A DNA stretch of 64,000 nt from Pseudomonas fluorescens. GTDB lineage: Bacteria > Pseudomonadota > Gammaproteobacteria > Pseudomonadales > Pseudomonadaceae. A program made the translations under genes and the position numbers. Of the stretch, positions 35,481 to 43,092 are shown in pieces (positions within the stretch are counted from its first letter, which is position 1; each line of letters starts with the position of its first letter). The stretch spans positions 124,001-188,000 of the forward strand of contig NZ_CABVHU010000007.1 in assembly GCF_902497855.1 (NCBI RefSeq), written 5' to 3'. Under the pieces are notes generated by a model. That model saw only the letters and a list, made by a program, of their open reading frames with translations. It had not been told where the DNA came from and did no database searches.

Positions 35481-36398
35481 TCAGGGTTGTGGTGGTTGCT
35501 TGAAGACGTAGAACAGGTTCGGCTCGCTCACCAGGTACATAGTGCCGTCGTCATCCATCGCAATCCCTTCCGCTTGCGGCACGGTTTTGCGCAACCCCTG
35601 ACGCCCCTTGCTCAATGACATGGTGCTCAGCGGTCGCCCATCCACATCCAGCTCCAGAATCAGCCGCGACTCGTCGGACAACGCCAGCAAGTGTCCGCTG
35701 CGCTCGTCGTATTGCAGGCTCGACAGGTCCCGCACGAACATCCCGGCATCGCGCTTGGGATTGTTGACCACGTGCACCGCATAGGACTTTTCCGGGTTGT
35801 AATGCGGGAAACCCTGTACTTCGTAGATCAACATCGGATCGCGCTCCTTGGCGACGAACAGGCGCTTGCCCACGGAGTCATAAGCCAACCCCTCAAAGCC
35901 CTTGTTGCCGCTCATGTGCACGCCGAGGGTGATCTGTTCGGCATCTTGCGCATCGAGGAACGTCGTGTCCTTTTCCAGGTGAATCTTGATCAGTCGTTGC
36001 GTACGCTCGTCAGTGATCACGTAAGTGTCGGCACTGATGAACTCCACCGCTTCCGGATCGCCGAAGCCGACCAGCGCCACGCGCCGGATAATCCGGCCGT
36101 CCAGAGACAGTTCGATCAGCTCGGAGTTTTGGTTGGTGACCGTGAACAGACTCTTGCGCACCGGATCGAACGTCAGCGCGGAAACATCGTCGTCCAGGCC
36201 TTCGATGACGCGCGCCTCGAGCGTGACCTGATAGCGATCCAGGCCGATGGACTGCGCGCTCTCCGGTTGCCAAAGCGTGTGCATGTTGAACCAGGCGCGC
36301 TCGAACAGGCGCAGGTACTGGCCGAACGCAACCAGCACGATCAGCGCAATCGCCAGGAACATGAGAATCAGGGGCTTGGGGCGGGCAAGTCGGCGCAT
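35481..36398 (-). CDS. SdiA-regulated-type beta-propeller protein, copy 1
   Basis: A 305-residue protein with an N-terminal membrane anchor or signal segment (residues about 9-28, LILMFLAIALIVLVAFGQYL). The rest fits the SdiA-regulated (YjiK-like) domain, a probable beta-propeller outside the cytoplasm: DDVSALTFDPVRKSLFTVTN, VALVGFGDPEAVEFISADTY, NKGFEGLAYDSVGKRLFVAK, and DLSSLQYDERSGHLLALSDE. The end has GLRKTVPQAEGIAMDDDGTM and LVSEPNLFYVF. Function unknown; acidic GxDPE/QAEGI residues look like metal or calcium ligands. Its neighbour at 36556 is a clear paralogue. Confidence 0.82.
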   Translation of the reverse strand: MRRLARPKPLILMFLAIALIVLVAFGQYLRLFERAWFNMHTLWQPESAQSIGLDRYQVTLEARVIEGLDDDVSALTFDPVRKSLFTVTNQNSELIELSLDGRIIRRVALVGFGDPEAVEFISADTYVITDERTQRLIKIHLEKDTTFLDAQDAEQITLGVHMSGNKGFEGLAYDSVGKRLFVAKERDPMLIYEVQGFPHYNPEKSYAVHVVNNPKRDAGMFVRDLSSLQYDERSGHLLALSDESRLILELDVDGRPLSTMSLSKGRQGLRKTVPQAEGIAMDDDGTMYLVSEPNLFYVFKQPPQP

Positions 36399-36507
36399 TC
36401 AAGTGGGCTCGGGTTCAAGACAGGCTGATGAAATACCATGGCAGTCTGAATTGAAGCTTAATGGCCAGTGGCCTTGTACCACAACCTATGCATTCAATCG
36501 ACGCAGG

Positions 36508-36548
36508 AGCTGCCGCAGGCTCGGGCCGCGTTCGGCAGCTCCTACCAG
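36508..36548. repeat. Single REP-like hairpin of a third type (REP-C)
   Basis: AGGAGCTGCCGCAGGCTCGG ... CGCGTTCGGCAGCTCCTACC: GGAGCTGCCG pairs with CGGCAGCTCC. The arms differ from REP-A in CTGCCG and no second copy is seen in the window. Confidence 0.7.
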
Positions 36549-36555
36549 GGGGGCG

Positions 36556-37488
36556 CTATTTGTTCTTTTCGAAGCGGTAAAACAAATTCGGTTCGCTCAC
36601 CATGTACAGCGTGCCTGCCTCATCCATGGTGACGCCTTCAGCGCGCGGAATGGTGTTCTTCAAACCATTGAAACCACCGAGCAGGGTCATGAAGCTGACC
36701 TGCTCGCCCTTTTCGTCCAGCTCCAGCAACAGGTGAGAATCGGCGGACAATACCAGGGTGTGGCCGGTGCGCGGGTCGATGGCCAGGGCCGACAGGTTGC
36801 GGATGTCCAGTTCATCACTGACGATTTTCTGCTTGTCGCCCGTGAGGGTCTGGCTGCCATCGCTTTTCCAGCTGAACAACGCCGGTGGACGCTCTTCACC
36901 CAGCAACAACTGCTGGTTGCGCGAATCCCAGGCGATTGCCTCGAAGGCCTTGTTCTGGTTTTTCGAAGGGCCGAGGTCGTATTTCGGGAAGTCGGCGATA
37001 TTCAGTTCGCGCGTATCGGCATCGACCTTGACGATAGAGAGCAGGTGATTGCGTTCATCGACTATGGCCAGCAGACCATTGCCCATCGCGGTCACCCCTT
37101 CCGGATTGCTCCAGCCCACCAAGGGGATTTTGCGCAGGACATCGCCCTGCAAGGTCAGCTCGACCAGGAACGGTTTATTGCCCATGACCGAAAACAGGGT
37201 TTTGGTCTGCGGGTCGTAGGTTAGGTCCGAAGCCTCGTCCTTCTCCATGCCCGGCAGCAACTTGGCGTCGATCACCGCGCGGTAATCCGGCAACCAGATG
37301 CTCTCCTGGCGCTCAGCCGGGCTTTCGAAACGCTCCTGCACCCAGAGCACGCCGCGGTCATCCCAATGCATCGCGAATGCGAGGCCGTACGCGGCGGCGG
37401 CCACGAGTAACAGCCAGGAATACCAGCGCAAGAAAAAGCGCGGGCGGCGGGCAGGTTTGAGCGTGGGCAGCGATTGGGTCGGCATCAA
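36556..37488 (-). CDS. SdiA-regulated-type beta-propeller protein, copy 2
   Basis: A 310-residue paralogue of the 35481-36398 protein. The membrane segment is at about 21-41 (FLRWYSWLLLVAAAAYGLAF). Matching repeats are KDEASDLTYDPQTKTLFSVM, IPLVGWSNPEGVTAMGNGLL, NKAFEAIAWDSRNQQLLLGE, DIRNLSALAIDPRTGHTLVL and GLKNTIPRAEGVTMDEAGTL, ending MVSEPNLFYRFEKNK. The two genes are transcribed in the same direction, 157 bases apart. Both probably sit on the outer face of the inner membrane. Function unknown. Confidence 0.82.
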   Translation of the reverse strand: MMPTQSLPTLKPARRPRFFLRWYSWLLLVAAAAYGLAFAMHWDDRGVLWVQERFESPAERQESIWLPDYRAVIDAKLLPGMEKDEASDLTYDPQTKTLFSVMGNKPFLVELTLQGDVLRKIPLVGWSNPEGVTAMGNGLLAIVDERNHLLSIVKVDADTRELNIADFPKYDLGPSKNQNKAFEAIAWDSRNQQLLLGEERPPALFSWKSDGSQTLTGDKQKIVSDELDIRNLSALAIDPRTGHTLVLSADSHLLLELDEKGEQVSFMTLLGGFNGLKNTIPRAEGVTMDEAGTLYMVSEPNLFYRFEKNK

Positions 37489-37617
37489 GGAAAACGTTCC
37501 AGAAATTCAGGCAAAGGGTAATAGCACAAATGGGCTCGGCTCAGACGCAGCATGCCCCGGAATTATCCAGACAAGATGTGAAAAAAACGGAAAATGGCGG
37601 GAAAGCCCTACACAGTA

Positions 37618-37727
37618 ATCGTTCCCACGCTCTGCGTGGGAATGCCGCCATGGACGCTCCGCGTCCGCTTCGAGATGTGACGCGGAGCGTCACGGGATGC
37701 ATTCCCACGCAGAGCGTGGGAATGATC
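37618..37727. repeat. REP-B element, copy 3
   Basis: ATCGTTCCCACGCTCTGCG ... GCAGAGCGTGGGAATGATC with central ACGCTCCGCGTCC and GACGCGGAGCGTCACGG. This copy is about seven bases longer in the middle (CGCTTCGAGAT). It fills much of the 251-base gap after 37488. Confidence 0.88.
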
Positions 37728-37739
37728 ATTTGGCGTGGA

Positions 37740-38405
37740 CTAGCGGACGCTGCTGGTGAAGCTGCTGGCGCCCGGCAATTCCAGCACCAGTTCGTCACCG
37801 ACGTTCAGCGGACCAACGCCCACCGGTGTGCCGGTGAGGATCACGTCACCGGCCTGCAGCGAGAAGCAGCCAGCCATGTACTGGATCATCGGCACGATCG
37901 GATTGAGCATGTCCTTGCTATTGCCATCCTGGCGCACTTCGCCGTTGATGGTCAGGCGAATACCGATATCGCTCAGGTCGGCAAAGGTGCTGCCGGACAC
38001 GAACGGTGCAATCACCGCCGCCCCGTCGAACGACTTGGCAATCTCCCAAGGCAGACCCTTGGCCTTAAGTTCGGCCTGCTTGTCGCGCAGAGTCAAATCC
38101 AGGGCCGGGGCGAAACCGGAGATGGCGTCGAGCACTTCTTCACGGTTGGGTGTGGTCGACAAAGGCTTGCCGATCAACACCGCGATTTCCGCTTCGTAAT
38201 GCACCGAGCCACGCTCGGTCGGAATGCTGAAACCGCCTTCCAGCGACACGACGCAACTGCCCGGCTTGATGAACAGCAAGGGCTCGGTAGGCACCGGGTT
38301 ATCCAGTTCCTTGGCGTGTTCGGCGTAGTTGCGGCCGATGCAGACCACCTTCCCCAATGGGAAGTGAATGCGCGTACCGTCGACATACTGGTGCTGATAG
38401 CTCAT
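37740..38405 (-). CDS. Fumarylacetoacetate hydrolase-family protein (YcgM type)
   Basis: A 221-residue FAH-fold protein. VVCIGRNYAEHAKELDNPVP is the start of the domain, with the His-containing lid; metal ligands are in SVHYEAEIAVLIG (two Glu) and APALDLTLRD (Asp). LTGTPVGVGPLNVGDEL is the conserved end. Members act as acylpyruvate hydrolases or oxaloacetate decarboxylases; the short single-domain form here fits YcgM/FAHD1. Start at 38405 gives MSYQHQYVDG with CAGGAGTCGGTCA upstream. It follows the dehydrogenase gene by 38 bases and is probably in one operon with it; oxaloacetate or a related keto acid would suit that setting. Confidence 0.87.
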   Translation of the reverse strand: MSYQHQYVDGTRIHFPLGKVVCIGRNYAEHAKELDNPVPTEPLLFIKPGSCVVSLEGGFSIPTERGSVHYEAEIAVLIGKPLSTTPNREEVLDAISGFAPALDLTLRDKQAELKAKGLPWEIAKSFDGAAVIAPFVSGSTFADLSDIGIRLTINGEVRQDGNSKDMLNPIVPMIQYMAGCFSLQAGDVILTGTPVGVGPLNVGDELVLELPGASSFTSSVR

Positions 38406-38443
38406 TGACCGACTCCTGGTTCGTGCTCTTAAAGTTCGAAGAA

Positions 38444-39838
38444 TCAAACAGCGAAAATCTTGCCCGGGTTCATGATTCCGTTCGGGTCGAATACCGCCTT
38501 GACGGCTTTCATGTACTCGATCTCCACCGGTGAGCGACTGTAGGTCAGGTAATCACGCTTGGTCATGCCCACGCCATGTTCGGCGGAAATCGAGCCGTTG
38601 TACTTCTCTACGGTCTCGAACACCCACTTGTTGACGGTCGCACACTTGGCGAAGAACTCGTCCTTGCTCAGATTTTCCGGCTTGAGGATGTTCAGATGCA
38701 GGTTGCCGTCGCCGATATGGCCGAACCAGACGATCTCGAAGTCCGGGTAGTGTTCGCCGACGATCGCGTCGATTTCCTTCAGGAACGCCGGCACTTTCGA
38801 CACAGTGACCGAAATGTCGTTCTTGTACGGCGTCCAGTGGGAGATGGTTTCGGAGATGTATTCGCGCAACTTCCAAAGGTTCTGCAGCTGGGTTTCGCTC
38901 TGGCTCATGACCCCGTCCAGCACCCAACCCTGCTCGACGCAGTGCTCGAAGGTTTCCAGGGCCAGGTTGGCCACCTCTTCGGTGGTTGCTTCGAATTCCA
39001 GCAGTGCGTAGAACGGGCAATCGGACTCGAACGGCGCCGGCACGTCACCACGGCCCATGACTTTTGCCAGGGCTTTGTCGGAGAAGAATTCGAACGCGGT
39101 CAGGTCGAGCTTGCTCTGGAAGGCGTGCAGCACCGGCATGATCGAATCGAAATCGGCGGTGCCCAGGACCATGGCCGTGAGGTTTTTCGGCGCACGGTCC
39201 AGGCGCATGGTCGCTTCGACCACAAAACCGAGAGTGCCTTCAGCACCAATGAACAACTGACGCAGGTCGTAGCCGGTGGCGTTCTTGATCAGGTCCTTGT
39301 TCAGCTCCAGCAGATCGCCCTTGCCGGTCACGACTTTCATGCCGGCGACCCAGTTGCGGGTCATGCCGTAGCGAATGACCTTGATCCCGCCGGCATTGGT
39401 GCCGATATTGCCGCCAATCTGACTGGACCCTGCCGAGGCGAAGTCCACCGGGTAGTACAGGCCTTTTTCTTCAGCCACGTTCTGCAACTGTTCGGTGACC
39501 ACGCCCGGCTGGCAGACGGCGGTGCGGTCGGTCAGGTTCACGTCGAGGATCTGGTTCATGTAGTCGAAGGACACCACCACTTCGCCATTGGCCGCCACGG
39601 CAGCGGCGGACAGCCCGGTGCGGCCGCCGGATGGCACCAGTGCCACCTTGTGCCCGTTGGCCCAGCGCACAATGGCCTGAACCTGCTCGGTGGTCTTGGG
39701 AAACACGATGGCTGTCGGGGCCGGGGCGAAATGCTTGGTCCAGTCCTTGCCGTAAGCATTCAGGGAGTCGGCGTCGGTCAGCACCTTGCCAGGCTCAACC
39801 AGGGTCTTCAGCTCATCAATCAGGGCAGGATTGGTCAT
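38444..39838 (-). CDS. D-2-hydroxyglutarate dehydrogenase (FAD-linked)
   Basis: A 464-residue FAD_binding_4/FAD-oxidase_C protein. The FAD domain has VALVPSGGRTGLSAAAVA and GSSQIGGNIGTNAGGIKVIR; the C-terminal domain has metal-site motifs FGHIGDGNLHLNIL and ISAEHGVGMTKRDYL. In Pseudomonas stutzeri the enzyme at this position oxidises D-2-hydroxyglutarate made by SerA (literature knowledge). It is divergent from serA across a 204-base gap, the same linkage. Start at 39838 (MTNPALIDEL) fits the family; ten more codons upstream are open. P. aeruginosa PA0317 is equivalent. Confidence 0.9.
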   Translation of the reverse strand: MTNPALIDELKTLVEPGKVLTDADSLNAYGKDWTKHFAPAPTAIVFPKTTEQVQAIVRWANGHKVALVPSGGRTGLSAAAVAANGEVVVSFDYMNQILDVNLTDRTAVCQPGVVTEQLQNVAEEKGLYYPVDFASAGSSQIGGNIGTNAGGIKVIRYGMTRNWVAGMKVVTGKGDLLELNKDLIKNATGYDLRQLFIGAEGTLGFVVEATMRLDRAPKNLTAMVLGTADFDSIMPVLHAFQSKLDLTAFEFFSDKALAKVMGRGDVPAPFESDCPFYALLEFEATTEEVANLALETFEHCVEQGWVLDGVMSQSETQLQNLWKLREYISETISHWTPYKNDISVTVSKVPAFLKEIDAIVGEHYPDFEIVWFGHIGDGNLHLNILKPENLSKDEFFAKCATVNKWVFETVEKYNGSISAEHGVGMTKRDYLTYSRSPVEIEYMKAVKAVFDPNGIMNPGKIFAV

Positions 39839-39914
39839 CGACAGAACTCTCGAACAATTCATGGTCATCCTGAGAACGCTTCACGTCGCAGGAATGGGTG
39901 TTTAGCGGGGCGCT

Positions 39915-39983
39915 TATGCTAGCATACCGACCCCGCAGGAGAGTGCCCAACGGCAACTCTGCGGCGACGGCTTTCTTGCCGTC
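39915..39983. promoter_or_regulatory. Palindrome and two hairpins between the D2HGDH gene and serA
   Basis: TATGCTAGCATA (39915-39926) is a perfect 12-base palindrome containing TATGCT on both strands. On the serA side, CCGCAG...AGTGCC-CAAC-GGCA-ACT-CTGCGG (39933-39964) forms one hairpin and GACGGC-TTTCTT-GCCGTC (39966-39982) a second. Neither ends in a U-tract. Likely the shared regulatory region; no regulator can be named. Confidence 0.5.
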
Positions 39984-40042
39984 CGGGTCAGCGTCTGCTG
40001 GCTATTTCCTGCCATTTTTCTCCGGGATACAGGTTTACGCAG

Positions 40043-41272
40043 ATGAGCAAGACTTCTCTCGATAAGAGCAAGATCAAGTTCCTTCTTCTCGAAGGCGTCC
40101 ACCAATCGGCTGTCGACGTTCTCAAGTCGGCTGGCTACACCAGCATCGAGTACCTCACCGGTTCTCTGCCGGAAGCACAGCTGAAGGAAAAGATCGCTGA
40201 TGCTCACTTCATCGGCATTCGCTCCCGCACGCAACTGACCGAAGAAATCTTTGATCAGGCGAAGAAGCTGGTGGCGGTCGGCTGTTTCTGCATCGGCACC
40301 AACCAGGTTGACCTGAACGCAGCGCGCGAACGCGGGATCGCAGTGTTCAACGCGCCGTACTCCAACACGCGTTCCGTTGCCGAGCTGGTACTGGCCGAAG
40401 CGATCCTGTTGCTGCGCGGTATCCCCGAGAAGAACGCTTCCTGCCACCGTGGCGGCTGGATCAAGAGCGCAGCCAACTCCTTCGAAATCCGCGGCAAGAA
40501 GCTGGGCATCGTCGGTTACGGCTCGATCGGTACCCAACTGTCGGTCCTGGCCGAAGGCCTGGGGATGCAGGTGTATTTCTACGACACCGTGACCAAGCTG
40601 CCACTGGGCAACGCCACTCAGGTGGCGAGCCTGACGGAACTGCTGGGCATGTCCGACATCGTCACCCTGCACGTTCCGGAAACCGCGGCGACCCAGTGGA
40701 TGATCGGCGAGAAGGAAATCCGCGCCATCAAGAAAGGCGGGATCCTGATCAACGCCGCTCGCGGCACCGTGGTCGAACTGCAAGCCCTGGCGGACGCGAT
40801 CAAGGACAAGCACCTGATCGGCGCAGCCATCGACGTGTTCCCGGTGGAGCCACGCTCCAACGAAGAAGAGTTCGAAAGCCCGCTGCGTGGCCTGGACAAC
40901 GTGATCCTGACCCCGCACATCGGTGGTTCCACCGCTGAAGCGCAAGCCAACATCGGTCTGGAAGTGGCAGAAAAACTGGTCAAGTACAGCGACAACGGTA
41001 CCTCGGTATCGTCGGTGAACTTCCCGGAAGTGGCCCTGCCGGCTCACCCTGGCAAACACCGCCTGCTGCACATCCACGAAAACATTCCGGGTGTGATGAG
41101 CGAGATCAACAAGGTCTTCGCCGAAAACGGCATCAACATTTCCGGTCAGTTCCTGCAGACCAACGAGAAAGTCGGCTACGTCGTGATCGACGTCGATGCC
41201 GACTACTCGGAAATGGCGCAAGAGAAGCTGCAGCACATCAACGGCACCATTCGTTGCCGTGTACTGTTCTGA
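40043..41272 (+). CDS. serA: D-3-phosphoglycerate dehydrogenase
   Basis: SerA oxidises 3-phosphoglycerate in the first step of serine synthesis and can also reduce 2-oxoglutarate to D-2-hydroxyglutarate. The 409-residue E. coli-type form has GIVGYGSIGTQLSVLAEGLG (NAD site), GILINAARGTVVELQALADA (with the catalytic Arg just before in the fold), and ILTPHIGGSTAEAQ (catalytic His). A C-terminal ACT domain from about residue 335 (IPGVMSEINKVFAENGINIS) binds serine for feedback inhibition. A strong terminator follows. Divergent from the D-2-hydroxyglutarate dehydrogenase gene. Confidence 0.98.
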   Translation: MSKTSLDKSKIKFLLLEGVHQSAVDVLKSAGYTSIEYLTGSLPEAQLKEKIADAHFIGIRSRTQLTEEIFDQAKKLVAVGCFCIGTNQVDLNAARERGIAVFNAPYSNTRSVAELVLAEAILLLRGIPEKNASCHRGGWIKSAANSFEIRGKKLGIVGYGSIGTQLSVLAEGLGMQVYFYDTVTKLPLGNATQVASLTELLGMSDIVTLHVPETAATQWMIGEKEIRAIKKGGILINAARGTVVELQALADAIKDKHLIGAAIDVFPVEPRSNEEEFESPLRGLDNVILTPHIGGSTAEAQANIGLEVAEKLVKYSDNGTSVSSVNFPEVALPAHPGKHRLLHIHENIPGVMSEINKVFAENGINISGQFLQTNEKVGYVVIDVDADYSEMAQEKLQHINGTIRCRVLF

Positions 41273-41288
41273 TAGTGACTTGAGTGAC

Positions 41289-41320
41289 AAAAAAAGGAGC
41301 CCCTCGGGGCTCCTTTTTCA
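41289..41320 (+). terminator. Rho-independent terminator of serA
   Basis: AAAAAAAGGAGCCCC, loop TCG, GGGCTCCTTTTT. Stem GGAGCCCC/GGGGCTCC flanked by A and T tracts; works in both directions, also serving the convergent DUF4399 gene. Confidence 0.93.
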
Positions 41321-41335
41321 TGGGCGCAACTAAGG

Positions 41336-41761
41336 TTACTTGACGTTGACGGTGATTTTCTCCGACACGATCGGCGGATCGAACGGCATGTGGCCGCTAT
41401 CGCCCAGCTCCAGCTGCAAGGTGTGTTTGCCCGGCGTCAGCTTTACTTCAGCCTGGGTCTGGGCCTTGCCGAAATGCAGGTGGTTGGCATCGTTGGGGAT
41501 CGGCGCACCGGCGGCTGGCAGTTCATCGACATCGATCAGCAAGTGGTGATGACCGGTGTTCTTGGTGACATCACCCGCAGGGGCCAGCGCAATGTTCTCG
41601 ACAGCGAACTTGACGACGACGGTTTGCGGAACCGTGGCTCCGTCCGCGGGAGAAACGATGGACACTTCTGCACCTTTGGGCGCCGGTGTAGCAGCCGTTG
41701 CCAGCATCGAAGCCCCCATCAACAGGCCAGCCAATGCTGCTCGTGACATAAAGGTTTTCAT
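41336..41761 (-). CDS. DUF4399 periplasmic protein
   Basis: A 141-residue exported protein. The signal peptide is about residues 1-24 (AALAGLLMGASMLATAA). The mature part is a single DUF4399 domain with VSIVSPADGATVPQTVVVKF, then NTGHHHLLIDVDELP and NDANHLHFGKAQTQAEVKL. The His cluster GHHHLLID and HLHFG could bind metal, but no activity is established for the family. Start at 41761 chosen because CTGGAGAAGAGA lies just upstream. Convergent with serA. Confidence 0.85.
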   Translation of the reverse strand: MKTFMSRAALAGLLMGASMLATAATPAPKGAEVSIVSPADGATVPQTVVVKFAVENIALAPAGDVTKNTGHHHLLIDVDELPAAGAPIPNDANHLHFGKAQTQAEVKLTPGKHTLQLELGDSGHMPFDPPIVSEKITVNVK

Positions 41762-41896
41762 TCTCTTCTCCAGTTTTTCCATAAAATGGGTGCGGCCATG
41801 ACAACTTCACGGCCATTCGTTGTCGAAGGCTCTCGACAACCATAGCAAAGCGAGCCTGACCCAGAGCATCGCGATAATGAATTCAAAGGAGTGACC

Positions 41897-42484
41897 ATGC
41901 GTTTTTTGCCTGGCCTGATCTGCCTGCTACCCCTTTTGAGCCCCTTGGCTCATGCCGAACTGATTGACGATGTAAACGACCGTGGCGAATTGCGCATTGC
42001 CCTTGAGGCTAATACACCACCCTTTAATTTCAAGAACGATGGCAAACTGACGGGCTTCGAAGTCGAATTAGGCCAGTTGTTGGCCCAGGAACTGGATGTG
42101 CGGTCCGACTTCGTCATTACCGATTCCGGCGACATGCTGGCCGGTGTCGAAAGCGGCAAGTACGACGTCGCCATCAACCACATAGCAGTGACCCCGGATC
42201 TCAAGGATCGTTTCGACTTCAGCGCACCTTACATTCACACGGATGCGCAGTTGGTCGCGCAGAAAGACGAGCAACCGCGCTCGATTCTGTTGGTGCAGTC
42301 GCTGACGGAAGAAAAACCCAAAGCCGCGCCTGCGGTGAGCCTGGCGATTCCGTTCCAGAAGGGCAACCCGGCGTTTCACGCCAGCCTGGAGAATGCATTG
42401 CAGCGGATCAAGGCGGATGGGCGATTGGGGGCGCTGGAGCAGAAGTGGTTTGGGGCGAATACGAGCATGGCGCCCAAACCCTGA
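41897..42484 (+). CDS. Shortened amino-acid-type periplasmic binding protein
   Basis: A 195-residue member of the SBP_bac_3 family with a signal peptide ending SPLAHA. Lobe 1 is normal: DRGELRIALEANTPPFNFKN, LTGFEVELGQLLAQEL, YDVAINHIAVTPDLKDRFDF. After DAQLVAQKDEQ the typical second-lobe core (about 90 residues beginning LKGKKVGVQ...) is absent; a short SILLVQSLTEEKPKAAP linker leads straight to the usual end GNPAFHASLENALQRIKADG, RLGALEQKWFG. No ABC permease or ATPase is adjacent. Start chosen at 41897, six bases after AAAGGAG; a GTG lies six bases earlier. It may be a compact receptor or a decayed binding protein. Confidence 0.78.
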   Translation: MRFLPGLICLLPLLSPLAHAELIDDVNDRGELRIALEANTPPFNFKNDGKLTGFEVELGQLLAQELDVRSDFVITDSGDMLAGVESGKYDVAINHIAVTPDLKDRFDFSAPYIHTDAQLVAQKDEQPRSILLVQSLTEEKPKAAPAVSLAIPFQKGNPAFHASLENALQRIKADGRLGALEQKWFGANTSMAPKP

Positions 42485-42501
42485 AGCCACTGACGGTCCC
42501 C

Positions 42502-42596
42502 CTGTAGGAGCTGGCTTGCCAGCGAAGGGGCCATCAAATTCAACACAAATGTCGGCAGACAGGCCGCCTTCGCTGGCAAGCCAGCTCCTACAGGGG
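42502..42596. repeat. REPIN, TGGC/CCAGC subtype
   Basis: GTAGGAGCTGGCTTGCCAGC and GCTGGCAAGCCAGCTCCTAC, perfect arms, between convergent genes. Confidence 0.9.
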
Positions 42597-42610
42597 TTTT
42601 GTGTGAGGCG

Positions 42611-43090
42611 TTAGATTTTCAGCGCGGCGGCCGCTTCAGCCATTTCCAGCTCACTGAAGACCTGAACACCATGGCGCTTGAGCAACGCCGCCGTCACACC
42701 TTCACCGCTGACCTTCACCCCACTGAAGGTCCCGTCATAGGTCAGCAAATTCCCGCAAGACGGGCTATTGGCCTTGAGCACGGCGACGCGGATGCCGTGC
42801 TTTTGCACCAGTTCCAACGCCTGATAAGCCCCCGAGAGAAACTCGGCACTGACATCCGCGCCCTCGGTGGTGATCACCGACGCATGACCATCGAGCACCT
42901 CACCCCCCTGCCCGCCCGGAATTTCTGCTGCCGCCCTGGGCGTCGGCAACCCGCCGGCCACCTCCGGGCACAACGGCACGACCCGTCCTTCGTCGAGCCA
43001 CTGCTGGAGCTGATCGAACGGCCCGCTGGCCCCGCCGTCGTAACGTACGCGGTGACCCAGCAGGCAACGGCTTACCAGAATTTTCTGCAT
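42611..43090 (-). CDS. DUF523 protein, TudS-like Fe-S desulfidase
   Basis: A 159-residue DUF523 protein. MQKILVSRCLLGHRVRYDGG holds the first conserved Cys (Cys9); VPLCPEVAGGLPTPR the second (near 41); LKANSPSCGNLLTYDG the third (near 111). In TudS, a DUF523 thiouracil desulfidase, three Cys ligate a [4Fe-4S] cluster whose free iron takes sulfur (literature knowledge), and E-V-A-G-G-L-P-T-P-R is a family hallmark. The same layout here suggests a desulfidase or related sulfur step. Its stop-start gap to the neighbouring oxygenase gene is two bases, so the two are co-transcribed. Confidence 0.83.
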   Translation of the reverse strand: MQKILVSRCLLGHRVRYDGGASGPFDQLQQWLDEGRVVPLCPEVAGGLPTPRAAAEIPGGQGGEVLDGHASVITTEGADVSAEFLSGAYQALELVQKHGIRVAVLKANSPSCGNLLTYDGTFSGVKVSGEGVTAALLKRHGVQVFSELEMAEAAAALKI

Positions 43091-43092
43091 GA

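Noticed and set aside
40043..41290. Open frame opposite serA with 458 codons
   Set aside because: serA has all catalytic motifs and a terminator; the opposite frame has neither start signals nor family resemblance.
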